Source of the DNA: Pontibacter deserti
GTDB taxonomy: Bacteria; Bacteroidota; Bacteroidia; Cytophagales; Hymenobacteraceae
Direction: 5' to 3'
DNA length: 64,000 nt
Assembly (NCBI RefSeq): GCF_023630255.1
Contig: NZ_JALPRS010000001.1
Location: 558,001-622,000, forward strand
Positions within the stretch are counted from its first letter, which is position 1; each line of letters opens with the position of its first letter. Positions 24,545 to 33,462 of the stretch are shown here, piece by piece. Made by a program: the position numbers and the translations under genes. Below the pieces are notes generated by a model. It saw nothing but the letters and a program-made list of their open reading frames with translations. It made no database searches and was not told the DNA's origin.

Positions 24545-26007
24545 GCCTTCTTGTAATGTGCCAATGTATAAAAAAACACTAACCCAAAGCCCATTGCCAG
24601 CATACTATGGAATGGCAGTAACCCATAATCTTTTAGTTGCAGATCGAGCCAAATGCCCCATACAAAGTATAAAGCCAGTAACCCTTCGAGCCATGTAACG
24701 ATACGTATAGTTGGTAAGGTATAAAGTTTTTTCTGCCAGCTGTCCTGCGCTTTTACAATATTGTATTTCGGAGTCCGGATAAAAGGTGTTTTACGCCCCA
24801 TATACCCTTCCAAAACAGCCACACTGTTATGCAACGACATCCCCATCGACATGATAAGAAACATTAAAAATTCTGGGATAAAACGGATAGCTGCCTTACT
24901 AACTCCACGCCTGCTTGCAGATACCCAGTAAAAAGTAACCAAGGCCAGAAAGCTTATTATAAAAATAGCTCCTAAATTAAATACCCAATCAAACTGAGGA
25001 TTACTTTCTTTTATAAAAAGAACAGGTATAGAAAGTATAGCCGTGAGTAGTACACATACAAACACACTGCTGTTAAGCAGATGGAATAAGGCATGCAACT
25101 TTGCATGTAACGGCTTTGGAGATATTAAAACATCAGTCAGGTGTTTACGGGCTGTTTCTGCAGCGCCCTTTGTCCAGCGGTATTGCTGCGATTTCAGTCC
25201 GTTTATTTCAGCAGGCAGCTCTGCCGGAGACTCGGTTTGTTCCTGGTACACAAACTCCCAGCCCTTTAACTGTGCGCGGTAACTCAGGTCCAGGTCTTCT
25301 GTAAGAGTATCGGCTTGCCAGCCACCGGCGTCAACTATACAGGTTTTACGCCATACACCGGCTGTACCGTTAAAATTTATAAAGTAATGGCCATTGTTGC
25401 GACCCTGTTGCTCCACAGTAAAGTGTGCATCCAAACCAAACGCCTGCAGCCTGGTAAGTAACGAATAATCTCTGTTCAGATGTCCCCAGCGGGTTTGCAC
25501 AACACCAATCTGAGGTTTGGTAAAAGCAACTATAGTTTTTTTTAGAAAATCAGGGGAAGGCACAAAATCAGCATCAAAAATAGCGATGAACTCCCCTGTA
25601 GCACTTGCCAAGCCATGTTGTAAGGCACCAGCTTTAAAGCCTGTACGGTCGCCTCGTCTTACATGCGCGAGTGTCAGGCCATGGCTTTGCAGCAGCTTTA
25701 TCTTTTCAGCAATTAAAGTTGTGGTTTCATCAGTGGAGTCGTCCAGTAGCTGTATTTGTAGTTTATCTTTAGGATAATCGAAAGCGGCAACAGCATCTAT
25801 TAACCGGGATACTACATAGCGCTCGTTATAAACTGGTAGCTGCACTGTTACAGTCGGCCAATCTTTCGGAATTACAGTCGGAACTTGTGTTGGCGTGCGG
25901 GTAAGGTATAACCAGGTAAGGTGCAGCTGTACCAGACTATAGCAGAATATGAAGGCCAGACAAAGACTATATACCACTACCACTATAGTTGCTACCAGCG
26001 TCATCAT
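24541..26007 (-). CDS. processive family 2 glycosyltransferase (CESA-like)
   Basis: A 488-residue inner-membrane enzyme. One N-terminal helix (about 6-30) precedes the GT-A domain: TVTVQLPVYNE, LLDDSTDETT, IFDADFVPSPDF (DxD), LTEDLDLSYRA and the processivity motif QQYRWTKG. C-terminal helices lie at about 315-340, 350-375, 385-405 and 435-480. This build matches cellulose-synthase-like or glucosylceramide/glucomannan-type GT2 enzymes. It is 8 bp downstream of the DPM1-like gene. It could make a polysaccharide or glycolipid; the product is unknown. Confidence 0.88.
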   Translation of the reverse strand: MMTLVATIVVVVYSLCLAFIFCYSLVQLHLTWLYLTRTPTQVPTVIPKDWPTVTVQLPVYNERYVVSRLIDAVAAFDYPKDKLQIQLLDDSTDETTTLIAEKIKLLQSHGLTLAHVRRGDRTGFKAGALQHGLASATGEFIAIFDADFVPSPDFLKKTIVAFTKPQIGVVQTRWGHLNRDYSLLTRLQAFGLDAHFTVEQQGRNNGHYFINFNGTAGVWRKTCIVDAGGWQADTLTEDLDLSYRAQLKGWEFVYQEQTESPAELPAEINGLKSQQYRWTKGAAETARKHLTDVLISPKPLHAKLHALFHLLNSSVFVCVLLTAILSIPVLFIKESNPQFDWVFNLGAIFIISFLALVTFYWVSASRRGVSKAAIRFIPEFLMFLIMSMGMSLHNSVAVLEGYMGRKTPFIRTPKYNIVKAQDSWQKKLYTLPTIRIVTWLEGLLALYFVWGIWLDLQLKDYGLLPFHSMLAMGFGLVFFYTLAHYKKA

Positions 26008-26015
26008 TTATGCAG

Positions 26016-26705
26016 TTATATGTACCTAAATATCGTGAAAATAATTTTATAGCCGGCCAGCACGGAGCCTTTTATAGTTCCCGATACTTTAGATACACCA
26101 ATGCGCTTACGATAGGAGACCGGTACCTCTACTGATCTAATATTCCTTTTAGCTGCTTTTGCCTGCATCTCTACGGTCCAGCCATAGGTACGGTCCTGCA
26201 TATTTAAAGCCAGCAGCGTGTCCAGTTTTATAGCCCGGAACGGCCCTAAGTCGGTATACTTTACACCATAGAGTAAGTGTAGCAGTTTAGTAGCCAGCCA
26301 GTTTCCGAACAGTTGCTGTGGCAACAACGAACCAGCTTCTCTTTTACCCAACACCCGCGATCCGATTACCATTTCTACTGCACCTGAAAGTATAGGCTCC
26401 AAAAGTAGAGGCATCTCGTGCGGGTAATCAGAGAAATCGCCATCTAGGAAAACGATAATATCAGGGCGGGTATCTACTGGTTTTGCTGCGACATAGGCAA
26501 TCCCTTTCAGGCAGGCATGTCCGTAACCAGGTTTAGGCTCGAGTAAAACGGTGGCTCCGGCTAAGCTGGCAGTTTCGGCGGTGCGATCAGTTGAGTTGTT
26601 ATTCACTACAATTACATCCTCTACCAAAGCTGGTATGGCAGCTACTACTTTACCAATTGAAAGCTCTTCGTTATATGCCGGGATAATGACGTTTACGCGT
26701 GCCAT
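26016..26705 (-). CDS. DPM1-like family 2 glycosyltransferase
   Basis: A 229-residue enzyme with the dolichol/polyprenyl-phosphate sugar synthase pattern: VNVIIPAYNEELSIGKVVAAI, VIVVNNNSTDRTAE, GYGHACLKGI, IIVFLDGDFSDYP (acidic metal site) and GPFRAIKLDTLLAL. The short C-terminus lacks a full membrane-anchor domain. It would load a sugar onto polyprenyl phosphate, which could feed the GT-C enzyme encoded two genes later. First gene of the operon. Confidence 0.86.
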   Translation of the reverse strand: MARVNVIIPAYNEELSIGKVVAAIPALVEDVIVVNNNSTDRTAETASLAGATVLLEPKPGYGHACLKGIAYVAAKPVDTRPDIIVFLDGDFSDYPHEMPLLLEPILSGAVEMVIGSRVLGKREAGSLLPQQLFGNWLATKLLHLLYGVKYTDLGPFRAIKLDTLLALNMQDRTYGWTVEMQAKAAKRNIRSVEVPVSYRKRIGVSKVSGTIKGSVLAGYKIIFTIFRYI

Positions 26706-26825
26706 AGTTCAGGTTGAACTGCAAAGATGCCCATTTATACTTACTGATACCAGAAACAACTTTACCTTTACTGCCAACTTTTATAACAACATAGTGTTTA
26801 ACTAGAACAAACAAGTTAAAACCAG

Positions 26826-27293
26826 ATGAGTCAGAAAGTAAATGTGGGGGATAAAGCCCCGGATTTTGAATTGATTAAGCCAGACGGAAGTGTATTCAGG
26901 TTAAAAGACCAGTTGAAAGATAAACATGTGGTGCTATACTTTTACCCGAAAGACAATACACCCGGCTGCACCAAACAAGCCTGCGAATTCCGTGACCAGT
27001 ATGAAGTTTTTAAAGAGTATGATGCTGAAGTAGTAGGCATAAGCAGCGACAGCGCAGACTCGCATGATAAATTCGAGCGAAATTTTCATCTTCCTTTTAT
27101 ACTTCTCAGCGATCAGGGGAATCATGTGCGCAACATGTTTGGCGTACCTCGCAAATTCGGTATTATACCTGGCCGCGTTACTTATGTAATTGATAAAAAC
27201 GGGGTAGTACGCTACATCTTCAACTCCATGACAAAACCTTTGGAACATGTGAAGAATGCACTTGATGTACTGAAAAGTATGAATAAGAAATAA
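26826..27293 (+). CDS. bcp: thioredoxin-dependent thiol peroxidase
   Basis: A 155-residue cytoplasmic peroxiredoxin of the Bcp/PrxQ group that reduces peroxides with thioredoxin. The peroxidatic Cys48 lies in YFYPKDNTPGCTKQACEFRD and the resolving Cys53 five residues later, the PrxQ arrangement. GISSDSADSHDKF and VTYVIDKNGVVRYIFNS follow. Length typical. Monocistronic, closed by a strong hairpin. Confidence 0.95.
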   Translation: MSQKVNVGDKAPDFELIKPDGSVFRLKDQLKDKHVVLYFYPKDNTPGCTKQACEFRDQYEVFKEYDAEVVGISSDSADSHDKFERNFHLPFILLSDQGNHVRNMFGVPRKFGIIPGRVTYVIDKNGVVRYIFNSMTKPLEHVKNALDVLKSMNKK

Positions 27294-27295
27294 TT

Positions 27296-27327
27296 AAAAA
27301 AGGCCTGCTGAACAGCAGGCCTTTTTT
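27296..27327. terminator. hairpin terminator
   Basis: A6GGCCTGCTG and its complement around a very small loop (27296-27310 with 27313-27327), ending in T6. Shared by bcp (+) and the convergent lipoprotein gene (-). Confidence 0.85.
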
Positions 27328-27346
27328 AATTATAATTTGCATGAAT

Positions 27347-27910
27347 TTAACGCTTCAGTGTTAAGGATTTTCCATCATAGAATGATACATGAAGGAAACC
27401 GAATTCTTTATTGAAAAGAATTTGCTTAACACTATTTGGTTTAGTGCTGTCCGGAAGTACTTCAAATACATTAAAATACTGATGACCATTTACATCATAA
27501 GACGGATAAGTAGGGTTATCTTTATCTATTGGCCAGTCACCACGGTTCTGAACAGCTAATCTTACTGTCAGAGAATCAGGGCGACGCAGGATATAAGTAG
27601 ATAAATTAAGATGTTTTCTGGTAGTATCCTGTATTGTTAAGGAGGCCTGTGAATCTAGTTTTTCAATACAATCGTCACCCAGAGAATAACCTTCTCCAGG
27701 TACGTTCTGAGCAACAGCACTGATAAATTTATAAGGTGCAATATCGCCTACTTCATTTTCGAAATTAACTCTGCTGTTTTCTTTGTAAGCTAACCAGGCA
27801 ACATCAGCTTCTGAGATCTGAGTTATTGTAGGGTTTTCACACGTTTCGCAGGAATATAAAAATAAGCTGCCCAAGAGCAAGCTAACAATTGAGGTATAAG
27901 TTCTTTTCAT
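27347..27910 (-). CDS. lipoprotein of unknown function
   Basis: A 187-residue lipoprotein with signal peptide and Cys21 in FLYSC, followed directly by ETCEN. The mature part has one more Cys (GDDCIEKL) and a beta-rich C-terminal half (SYDVNGHQYFNVFEVLPDS, FGFLHVSFYDGKSLTL). No family recognised. Transcribed alone, upstream of a structured intergenic element. Confidence 0.7.
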   Translation of the reverse strand: MKRTYTSIVSLLLGSLFLYSCETCENPTITQISEADVAWLAYKENSRVNFENEVGDIAPYKFISAVAQNVPGEGYSLGDDCIEKLDSQASLTIQDTTRKHLNLSTYILRRPDSLTVRLAVQNRGDWPIDKDNPTYPSYDVNGHQYFNVFEVLPDSTKPNSVKQILFNKEFGFLHVSFYDGKSLTLKR

Positions 27911-28077
27911 GGGTGAATGTTAATTAAAACAGATGCAAAATACACTATAAATAACTTAAAATTAAATATTTTGATAAATATTACGACTATTTATCATACT
28001 TAATGTTTAGACATTTATTGTGTATATAAATCTGCTTCAGAAAGGAACTTGAGGAGGGGGTAATACCTGCAAATAAA

Positions 28078-28174
28078 AACTGTCGGCTCTCAGGAGCTTC
28101 AGCAAAAAAAGTAACATCAACACTACCCAACAATCTACTTTTTCCGCTTATTACTACGCTGCTAACCGACAGTT
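28078..28174 (-). ncRNA. nested inverted repeats, possible structured RNA or long terminator
   Basis: Outer arms AACTGTCGG (28078-28086) and CCGACAGTT (28166-28174) enclose inner arms AAAAAGTA (28106-28113) and TACTTTTT (28136-28143). Read on the minus strand, the outer stem is followed by a T-rich run (TTTTTATTT), so it could end the transcript of the small membrane protein gene or form a stable 3' RNA. Confidence 0.35.
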
Positions 28175-28191
28175 ATACTTTAACTACTATA

Positions 28192-28419
28192 TCAATAATT
28201 TATTACTAGTGGCTTCACCTTTGGTCGGATTAATAACCATAGAAATGTTCCGGCTATTGTACCCGAGAAAAAAGTGAAAGCTGTAACCAACCAGCCATTA
28301 ATACCCCGCAATTCTGCATCATGATATACCCAGGTTAAAATAAAACCCAACAATGCGATGTATATTATAAATGTTGCAAGTATAACGGCTGAGGTAATAT
28401 ACGTCATCCAGATTTCCAT
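28192..28419 (-). CDS. small two-helix membrane protein
   Basis: A 75-residue protein with helices at about 8-31 and 42-65 joined by YHDAELRGINGWLVTA. The D-A-x-x-R-G-x-x-x-W loop and the terminal LLIRPK recall short membrane proteins of the PLDc_N type, but it is not close enough to name. Function unknown. Start by ATG at 28419; transcribed alone. Confidence 0.65.
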   Translation of the reverse strand: MEIWMTYITSAVILATFIIYIALLGFILTWVYHDAELRGINGWLVTAFTFFSGTIAGTFLWLLIRPKVKPLVINY

Positions 28420-28641
28420 CTTATTACATCATCAGTTGTACATTAACAGTTCTCTAAATTGCACTGTCTTTGTAAGATTAAACTTCTGGTGAAAAGATAT
28501 GTTTTGGATAATTTGAAGAACTTAATTGTAATGTGGTTATTGTGCAATAAGATTCATTGGATTTTTCTACAAATTGAAGAATGTTATTGCCTAGGGAATT
28601 GTACTTGAAGCAACAAATGCCTTTTACCAGGCCAGTTGTAG

Positions 28642-30048
28642 TTATTTGTTGTTCTGGTGGGCCTGTATTACTTTCTTAAATATAGCCGTGAGATAATCTC
28701 CGCCCCAGCGTCCATAAAAGTTCATACCCCGCGCTTCGTAGGCATCAAGGTTATAGTGCCTTGATGGTAGCAGGTAACCCATGTAGCCACCATTAAACCC
28801 GGTAACTATCAGTTTCTGATTTTGCTGTGATGCCTGTTGCTCCAGTTGTGGTAAAAATTCTCCTGAATAATCGGCAGGTGCTCCGGCAAGTATAATATCA
28901 CCTATTTGCAACGAGGTTACAAAGGATGGGTATTTGCCAAACAAGTTATAGAACAACCATGGAGCCAGATGGTAATTATCGCCTATCCGCCATTCCGGGT
29001 CAGGTAATAGTAAGGGCAGCCTGTTATAGCCAAGTTTATAGGAGTAGTCCATGCTTACCTTCGGTAATTCAGGAAGTATAACCCTAGCCAATTGATTGCC
29101 CATAGAATCTACACTTATAAAAGTATCCCCATGCTGGTAAACAGGCCTATGGCTCGCAACCGCTCCAGCTGAAAAGGCTGCAAAATCAACTTGCTTTTCC
29201 AGGGCTGTAACTAATGCACCAGGGTAATCGCGGGATAGAATCTGTTGTTTGGATGGTAACACAGTAGCATGGGCAGAAAAGGTAGCCAATACAGCCACAT
29301 CTCCATCTGCCTGTTCAAACTTTATAAACCGCACGGTAGTATCACGTACTGCTTCTTCGCCATTCAATCGGTTTCCTACCAGGTGCCCGGCAATAGCTTT
29401 TCCGTAACCTACTTTAGCAGTTTGAGCATTGGCTTTGGCTAGTTTTATACTTTGGATGATTTGATCTGCTGTGCTATTGACCTGTTCCTGGCTATACTTG
29501 CCGGCCATTACCCAACCCATCAGGTTCTCACCCCAACCGCCAAAACTGGTATGTGTGTGTGTGGCTGATAAGTATAGCTGTTCTGGTTTTAAACCCGCTT
29601 TTATACTTGCCGCTTCCAGAGCTTTCGTCAGCGTCATGGGTGTAATAAGCAGGTCCAGAGCTACTAAATAAGCTTCCTGTTTACCGTTGTTAAAAGCAAA
29701 AGTCCTGACATAAGCAGAATCGTGTACTTCGGTGTATGCTTTACCAAGTCGTTTGCCATAACCAGCTAGCGGAAAAGGCGGAGGTGGAGTTATACTTATC
29801 TTTGCCCAGCCAACCTGCAAGGTATCTGCTTCTGAAATAATAGGCCTATGCTGCTGCAGTGAATTAACTGTTTCCTTATAATAAACGGTTTCGGCAAAAG
29901 GTGTGGCATCGTTACGACGAATAGCACAGGCCAGCAGCAACAGCAATGGCAGCAGAAAATAAAGCGCTTTACGCAGAATACGATAGATGGATCTCTTCTT
30001 CAAACATTGCAAGTTACTACAATTTTTCTGCTCGCTTAAGCTGTACAT
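28642..30048 (-). CDS. neutral/alkaline ceramidase-like lipoprotein
   Basis: A 468-residue protein. A long basic N-terminus precedes a signal helix and a lipobox at LLLLLACAIRR (Cys near residue 41). The following domain is that of neutral/alkaline non-lysosomal ceramidases: VGWAKISITPPPPFPLAGYG, LDLLITPMTLTKALEAA, SATHTHTSFGGWGENLMGW (HxH zinc site) and FSAHATVLPSKQQILSRDYPG. The usual nucleophile segment GDVSPN appears to be replaced by GAVASHR near residue 300, so activity or specificity may differ. Substrate could be a ceramide or another amide; Bacteroidota make sphingolipids. The C-terminal domain of true ceramidases is shortened. Confidence 0.78.
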   Translation of the reverse strand: MYSLSEQKNCSNLQCLKKRSIYRILRKALYFLLPLLLLLACAIRRNDATPFAETVYYKETVNSLQQHRPIISEADTLQVGWAKISITPPPPFPLAGYGKRLGKAYTEVHDSAYVRTFAFNNGKQEAYLVALDLLITPMTLTKALEAASIKAGLKPEQLYLSATHTHTSFGGWGENLMGWVMAGKYSQEQVNSTADQIIQSIKLAKANAQTAKVGYGKAIAGHLVGNRLNGEEAVRDTTVRFIKFEQADGDVAVLATFSAHATVLPSKQQILSRDYPGALVTALEKQVDFAAFSAGAVASHRPVYQHGDTFISVDSMGNQLARVILPELPKVSMDYSYKLGYNRLPLLLPDPEWRIGDNYHLAPWLFYNLFGKYPSFVTSLQIGDIILAGAPADYSGEFLPQLEQQASQQNQKLIVTGFNGGYMGYLLPSRHYNLDAYEARGMNFYGRWGGDYLTAIFKKVIQAHQNNK

Positions 30049-30237
30049 TATACAATTTTACAGATCAAACAAGTTTAGGAATTAAAGTATAAACTATAAA
30101 TTTGGCTTTCTGAAAACCGGCACTATAACCGGATATGGCTTTGTGAACATGAAACTGCGGGTAATTAGCCGGAGAAACTATAAAGAGATATTTATTTAAA
30201 CTTACTTAATACTACTGATCTTATCAGTTAATTGCCT

Positions 30238-32499
30238 ATGGATTTCAACATCAACCATTTGCTCAAAATTGCTTCGGAGCTTAACATCACCATCAAACAG
30301 ATCGAAGCAACAGCTACGTTACTGGATGAAGGTGCAACTGTGCCTTTTATATCACGATACCGAAAAGAGGCAACCGGCTCACTTGACGAAGTACAGGTTG
30401 CCGCTATCCGTGACCGCCTGGAGCAGCTTCGAGAGTTGGATAAGCGCCGCGAAAGTATACTTAAATCTATCCGGGATCAGGAAAAGCTTACACCGGAACT
30501 GGAAGAGCAGATCATGGCTGCTGAAACCATGGCTGTGCTGGAAGATATCTACCTGCCTTACAAGCCAAAGCGCCGCACCAAAGCAACTATAGCACGTGAA
30601 AAAGGGCTTGAGCCACTGGCACAGCGCCTGTTTGAGCAGGAAAACTTTGATGTAGAAGCAGAGGCTGCCAGCTTTATTTCGGAAGAGAAAGAAGTGAAAG
30701 ATACTGCCGAAGCACTTGCCGGAGCCCGCGATATTATGGCTGAATGGATGAACGAGAATGCCGATGCCCGTGCTACCATGCGCCAGCTCTTCGAGAAGAA
30801 AGGTGTGTTTAAGAGCCGGGTAATGCTGGGCAAGGAAGAAGAAGGGCAGAAGTTCAAGGATTACTTTGAGTGGGAAGAACCAATTGAGAAAGCGCCATCG
30901 CATCGTGTGCTGGCCATGCGCCGCGGCGAAACTGAGAATATACTGATGCTGAGCGCACAACCTGACGATGAAGAAGCGCTTGCCAAACTTGAAGCTATAT
31001 TTGTGCAGGGCAACAACGCAGCATCGGAGCAGGTTAAACTAGCGGCCAAAGACTGTTATAAGCGCCTGCTGAAAATGAGCATGGAAACGGAAGTACGACT
31101 AAGTTCTAAAAAACGTGCCGACGAAGAAGCTATTCGGGTATTTGCTGATAACCTGCGTCAGTTGTTGCTTTCCTCGCCACTAGGTCAGAAAACAGTGTTG
31201 GCTCTGGACCCTGGTTTCAGAACAGGTGTGAAATCAGTTGTACTGGATAAGCAGGGCAAACTGCTACATAACGAGACTATTTATCCGCATACAGGGCAGC
31301 ATAAAGAGCAGGAAGCTGCGCAGGCTGTTCGTTACATGGTAACACGTTTTGAGGTAGAAGCCATTGCTATTGGTAACGGTACTGCCAGCCGTGAAACAGA
31401 AGCGTTTGTGAAAAGCCTGAAACTACCTGCATCTGTAATGGTGGTGATGGTGAATGAAAGTGGCGCTTCTATTTACTCTGCATCCGATGTTGCCCGCGAA
31501 GAATTCCCGGATCAGGATGTAACTGTACGTGGTGCTGTTTCTATTGGTCGCAGATTAATGGATCCTCTGGCTGAACTGGTAAAAATAGATCCGAAAAGTA
31601 TAGGTGTTGGGCAGTACCAGCACGATGTAGATCAATCAGCTTTAAAACACTCTTTAGATGATGTGGTGATGAGCTGTGTGAATGCTGTAGGTGTGGAAGT
31701 AAACACTGCCAGTAAACAGCTTTTAACCTATGTATCTGGTTTAGGTCCAGCATTGGCTCAGAATATTGTAGAGTACCGTAACGAAAATGGCCCGTTCCGT
31801 ACCCGTACTGAATTAAAGAAAGTGCCGCGCTTAGGAGACAAAGCCTTTGAACAGGCAGCTGGTTTCTTAAGAATCAGGGATGCGAAAAACCCCTTGGATG
31901 CTTCGGCAGTACACCCGGAAAGTTACCCGATTGTAGAGCAGATGGCAAAAGACCTGGGCGTAACTGTGCAGGACCTGATGCAGAAGGATGAGCTACGGAA
32001 GCAGATAAATCTGAAGAACTATGTTACTGAAACGGTAGGTCTGCCAACCCTGCAGGATATCATCAGTGAACTTGCCAAGCCAGGCCGTGACCCGCGCCAG
32101 ACTTTTGAAGCTTTTAGCTTTACAGAAGGAGTTAATGAGATAAAAGACCTACGCGAAGGCATGAAGCTGCCGGGTATAGTAACAAATGTGGCAGCCTTTG
32201 GTGCTTTCGTGGATATCGGGGTACACCAGGATGGTTTAGTACACGTGAGCCATTTATCCGACCGCTTTGTGAGCAACCCGCATGATGTAGTGAAAGTGGG
32301 GCAGAAGGTGGAAGTTACCGTGCTGGAAGTAGATACTAACCGCAAGCGCATCTCACTAAGCATGAAAGGCGACCCTGCTGCTCCGAAGCCTGCTGCTAGC
32401 AGAGACCGAAACAACAGCAAAGGCGGTAACAAAAAAGAAGAAGAGCCGATGGATGATTTCCAGGCGAAACTGGCCAAACTGAAAGGGATGTTCAAGTAA
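30238..32499 (+). CDS. tex: Tex family S1 RNA-binding transcription accessory protein
   Basis: A 753-residue cytoplasmic protein. The N-terminal helical region has VPFISRYRKEATGSLDE and YLPYKPKRRTKATIAREKGLEPLA. A YqgF/RNase H-like fold follows (LALDPGFRTGVKSVVLDKQGKLL). Next come HhH motifs (VSGLGPALAQNIVEYRNENG), then the S1 domain (about 640-710, LPGIVTNVAAFGAFVDIGVHQDGLVHVSHLS), and a Lys-rich tail. Tex binds nucleic acid and affects transcription. I start at the ATG at 30238; a TTG two codons earlier is unlikely. A perfect hairpin terminator follows. Confidence 0.95.
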   Translation: MDFNINHLLKIASELNITIKQIEATATLLDEGATVPFISRYRKEATGSLDEVQVAAIRDRLEQLRELDKRRESILKSIRDQEKLTPELEEQIMAAETMAVLEDIYLPYKPKRRTKATIAREKGLEPLAQRLFEQENFDVEAEAASFISEEKEVKDTAEALAGARDIMAEWMNENADARATMRQLFEKKGVFKSRVMLGKEEEGQKFKDYFEWEEPIEKAPSHRVLAMRRGETENILMLSAQPDDEEALAKLEAIFVQGNNAASEQVKLAAKDCYKRLLKMSMETEVRLSSKKRADEEAIRVFADNLRQLLLSSPLGQKTVLALDPGFRTGVKSVVLDKQGKLLHNETIYPHTGQHKEQEAAQAVRYMVTRFEVEAIAIGNGTASRETEAFVKSLKLPASVMVVMVNESGASIYSASDVAREEFPDQDVTVRGAVSIGRRLMDPLAELVKIDPKSIGVGQYQHDVDQSALKHSLDDVVMSCVNAVGVEVNTASKQLLTYVSGLGPALAQNIVEYRNENGPFRTRTELKKVPRLGDKAFEQAAGFLRIRDAKNPLDASAVHPESYPIVEQMAKDLGVTVQDLMQKDELRKQINLKNYVTETVGLPTLQDIISELAKPGRDPRQTFEAFSFTEGVNEIKDLREGMKLPGIVTNVAAFGAFVDIGVHQDGLVHVSHLSDRFVSNPHDVVKVGQKVEVTVLEVDTNRKRISLSMKGDPAAPKPAASRDRNNSKGGNKKEEEPMDDFQAKLAKLKGMFK

Positions 32500-32520
32500 A
32501 CATTATACTTGTACTTTCTA

Positions 32521-32560
32521 CAAGAAGCACAGCTTATAAAAAGCTGTGCTTCTTGTTTTT
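32521..32560 (+). terminator. hairpin terminator of tex
   Basis: A perfect 15-bp stem (32521-32535 with 32541-32555), loop ATAAA, then T5. Its inner part GCACAGCTT/AAGCTGTGC recurs in two other terminators of this window. Confidence 0.88.
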
Positions 32561-32726
32561 AATTCTATTCCAAATGAATAAGTACTACTAAAACCAAATA
32601 GATTAAGAAATACATCAACCCTATACTTATTCCTATTATAATTTTTAATAAAATATATTATAATTTGAATATTATGATTTTTGTTTGAAAATTTGTTTTA
32701 AATCTTTCAACCAAACTTATAAAATC

Positions 32727-33260
32727 ATGAAAAAAATATTACTCGCATTAGGGCTGGTAGTTTTGGCCACTGGTGCAACAATGGCTCAGGAACAAGGACA
32801 AATTAACGCTAAAGCAGGTTTAGCATTAGGTACAAAAGCTTCAGTTGATGATGATGGTGATGCGAAAATGGGTTTAGGTATTAACTTAGGTGGTGAGTAC
32901 TTCTTCACAGACGCTATCAGCATTGCTCCGACTTATACCTTATTTTTCCCAACTAAAATAGGCGAAACTAAAATTATTCCAAGCGTGCTTAACCTTGATG
33001 GCCGTTACTATTTTAATGCAAATGGTCTGTCACTTTATGGTACTGCAGGTCTTGCTGTTCAGAGCGTTAAAGTTAAGTGGGAAGGCGACTCTGATACAGG
33101 CAATTTAACAACCTTTAACTTAGGCGCAGGTATTTTATATCCACTTGCTGACAAAATTAGCTTAGATGGCCAGCTGAAATTAATGGGTGGCGATGAAGAT
33201 GAGACTTTTGATGGTGCCCAATTTGTTTTAAGCGCAGGTATTTCTTACAGAATTAAATAA
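32727..33260 (+). CDS. outer-membrane beta-barrel protein
   Basis: A 177-residue exported protein. The ATG at 32727 gives a standard signal peptide (MKKILLALGLVVLATGATMAQ); a TTG-started extension of 14 residues is rejected. The mature chain is an OmpX/PorT-sized barrel: QINAKAGLALGTK, LGINLGGEYFFTDAISIAPTYTLFFP, LNLDGRYYFNANGLSLYGTAGLAVQ, and a C-terminal LSAGISYRIK. First of three barrel genes in a row, each with its own terminator, so expressed separately. Role unknown. Confidence 0.85.
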   Translation: MKKILLALGLVVLATGATMAQEQGQINAKAGLALGTKASVDDDGDAKMGLGINLGGEYFFTDAISIAPTYTLFFPTKIGETKIIPSVLNLDGRYYFNANGLSLYGTAGLAVQSVKVKWEGDSDTGNLTTFNLGAGILYPLADKISLDGQLKLMGGDEDETFDGAQFVLSAGISYRIK

Positions 33261-33285
33261 AGGTTATCTGAATAAGATAATACCT

Positions 33286-33330
33286 TCAAAAGTAAAAGGC
33301 ACAGCTTAAAGCTGTGCCTTTTACTTTTGA
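33286..33330. terminator. long perfect palindromic hairpin
   Basis: 22-bp arms (33286-33307 and 33309-33330) with one central base. The core GGCACAGCTT/AAGCTGTGCC is shared with the tex terminator and the hairpin at 57781-57826. Follows the barrel gene by 25 bp. Confidence 0.88.
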
Positions 33331-33462
33331 ACCACTTCGAATTGAGATTGTAGTTATGCCAGGTGTATAACATAAGGTATATAAAATATTTATTCTTAAA
33401 TATTTGGAATTATATATATTAAACGTCAATCTTTGTATTACAATTTAATCTAATTCCTTTTT

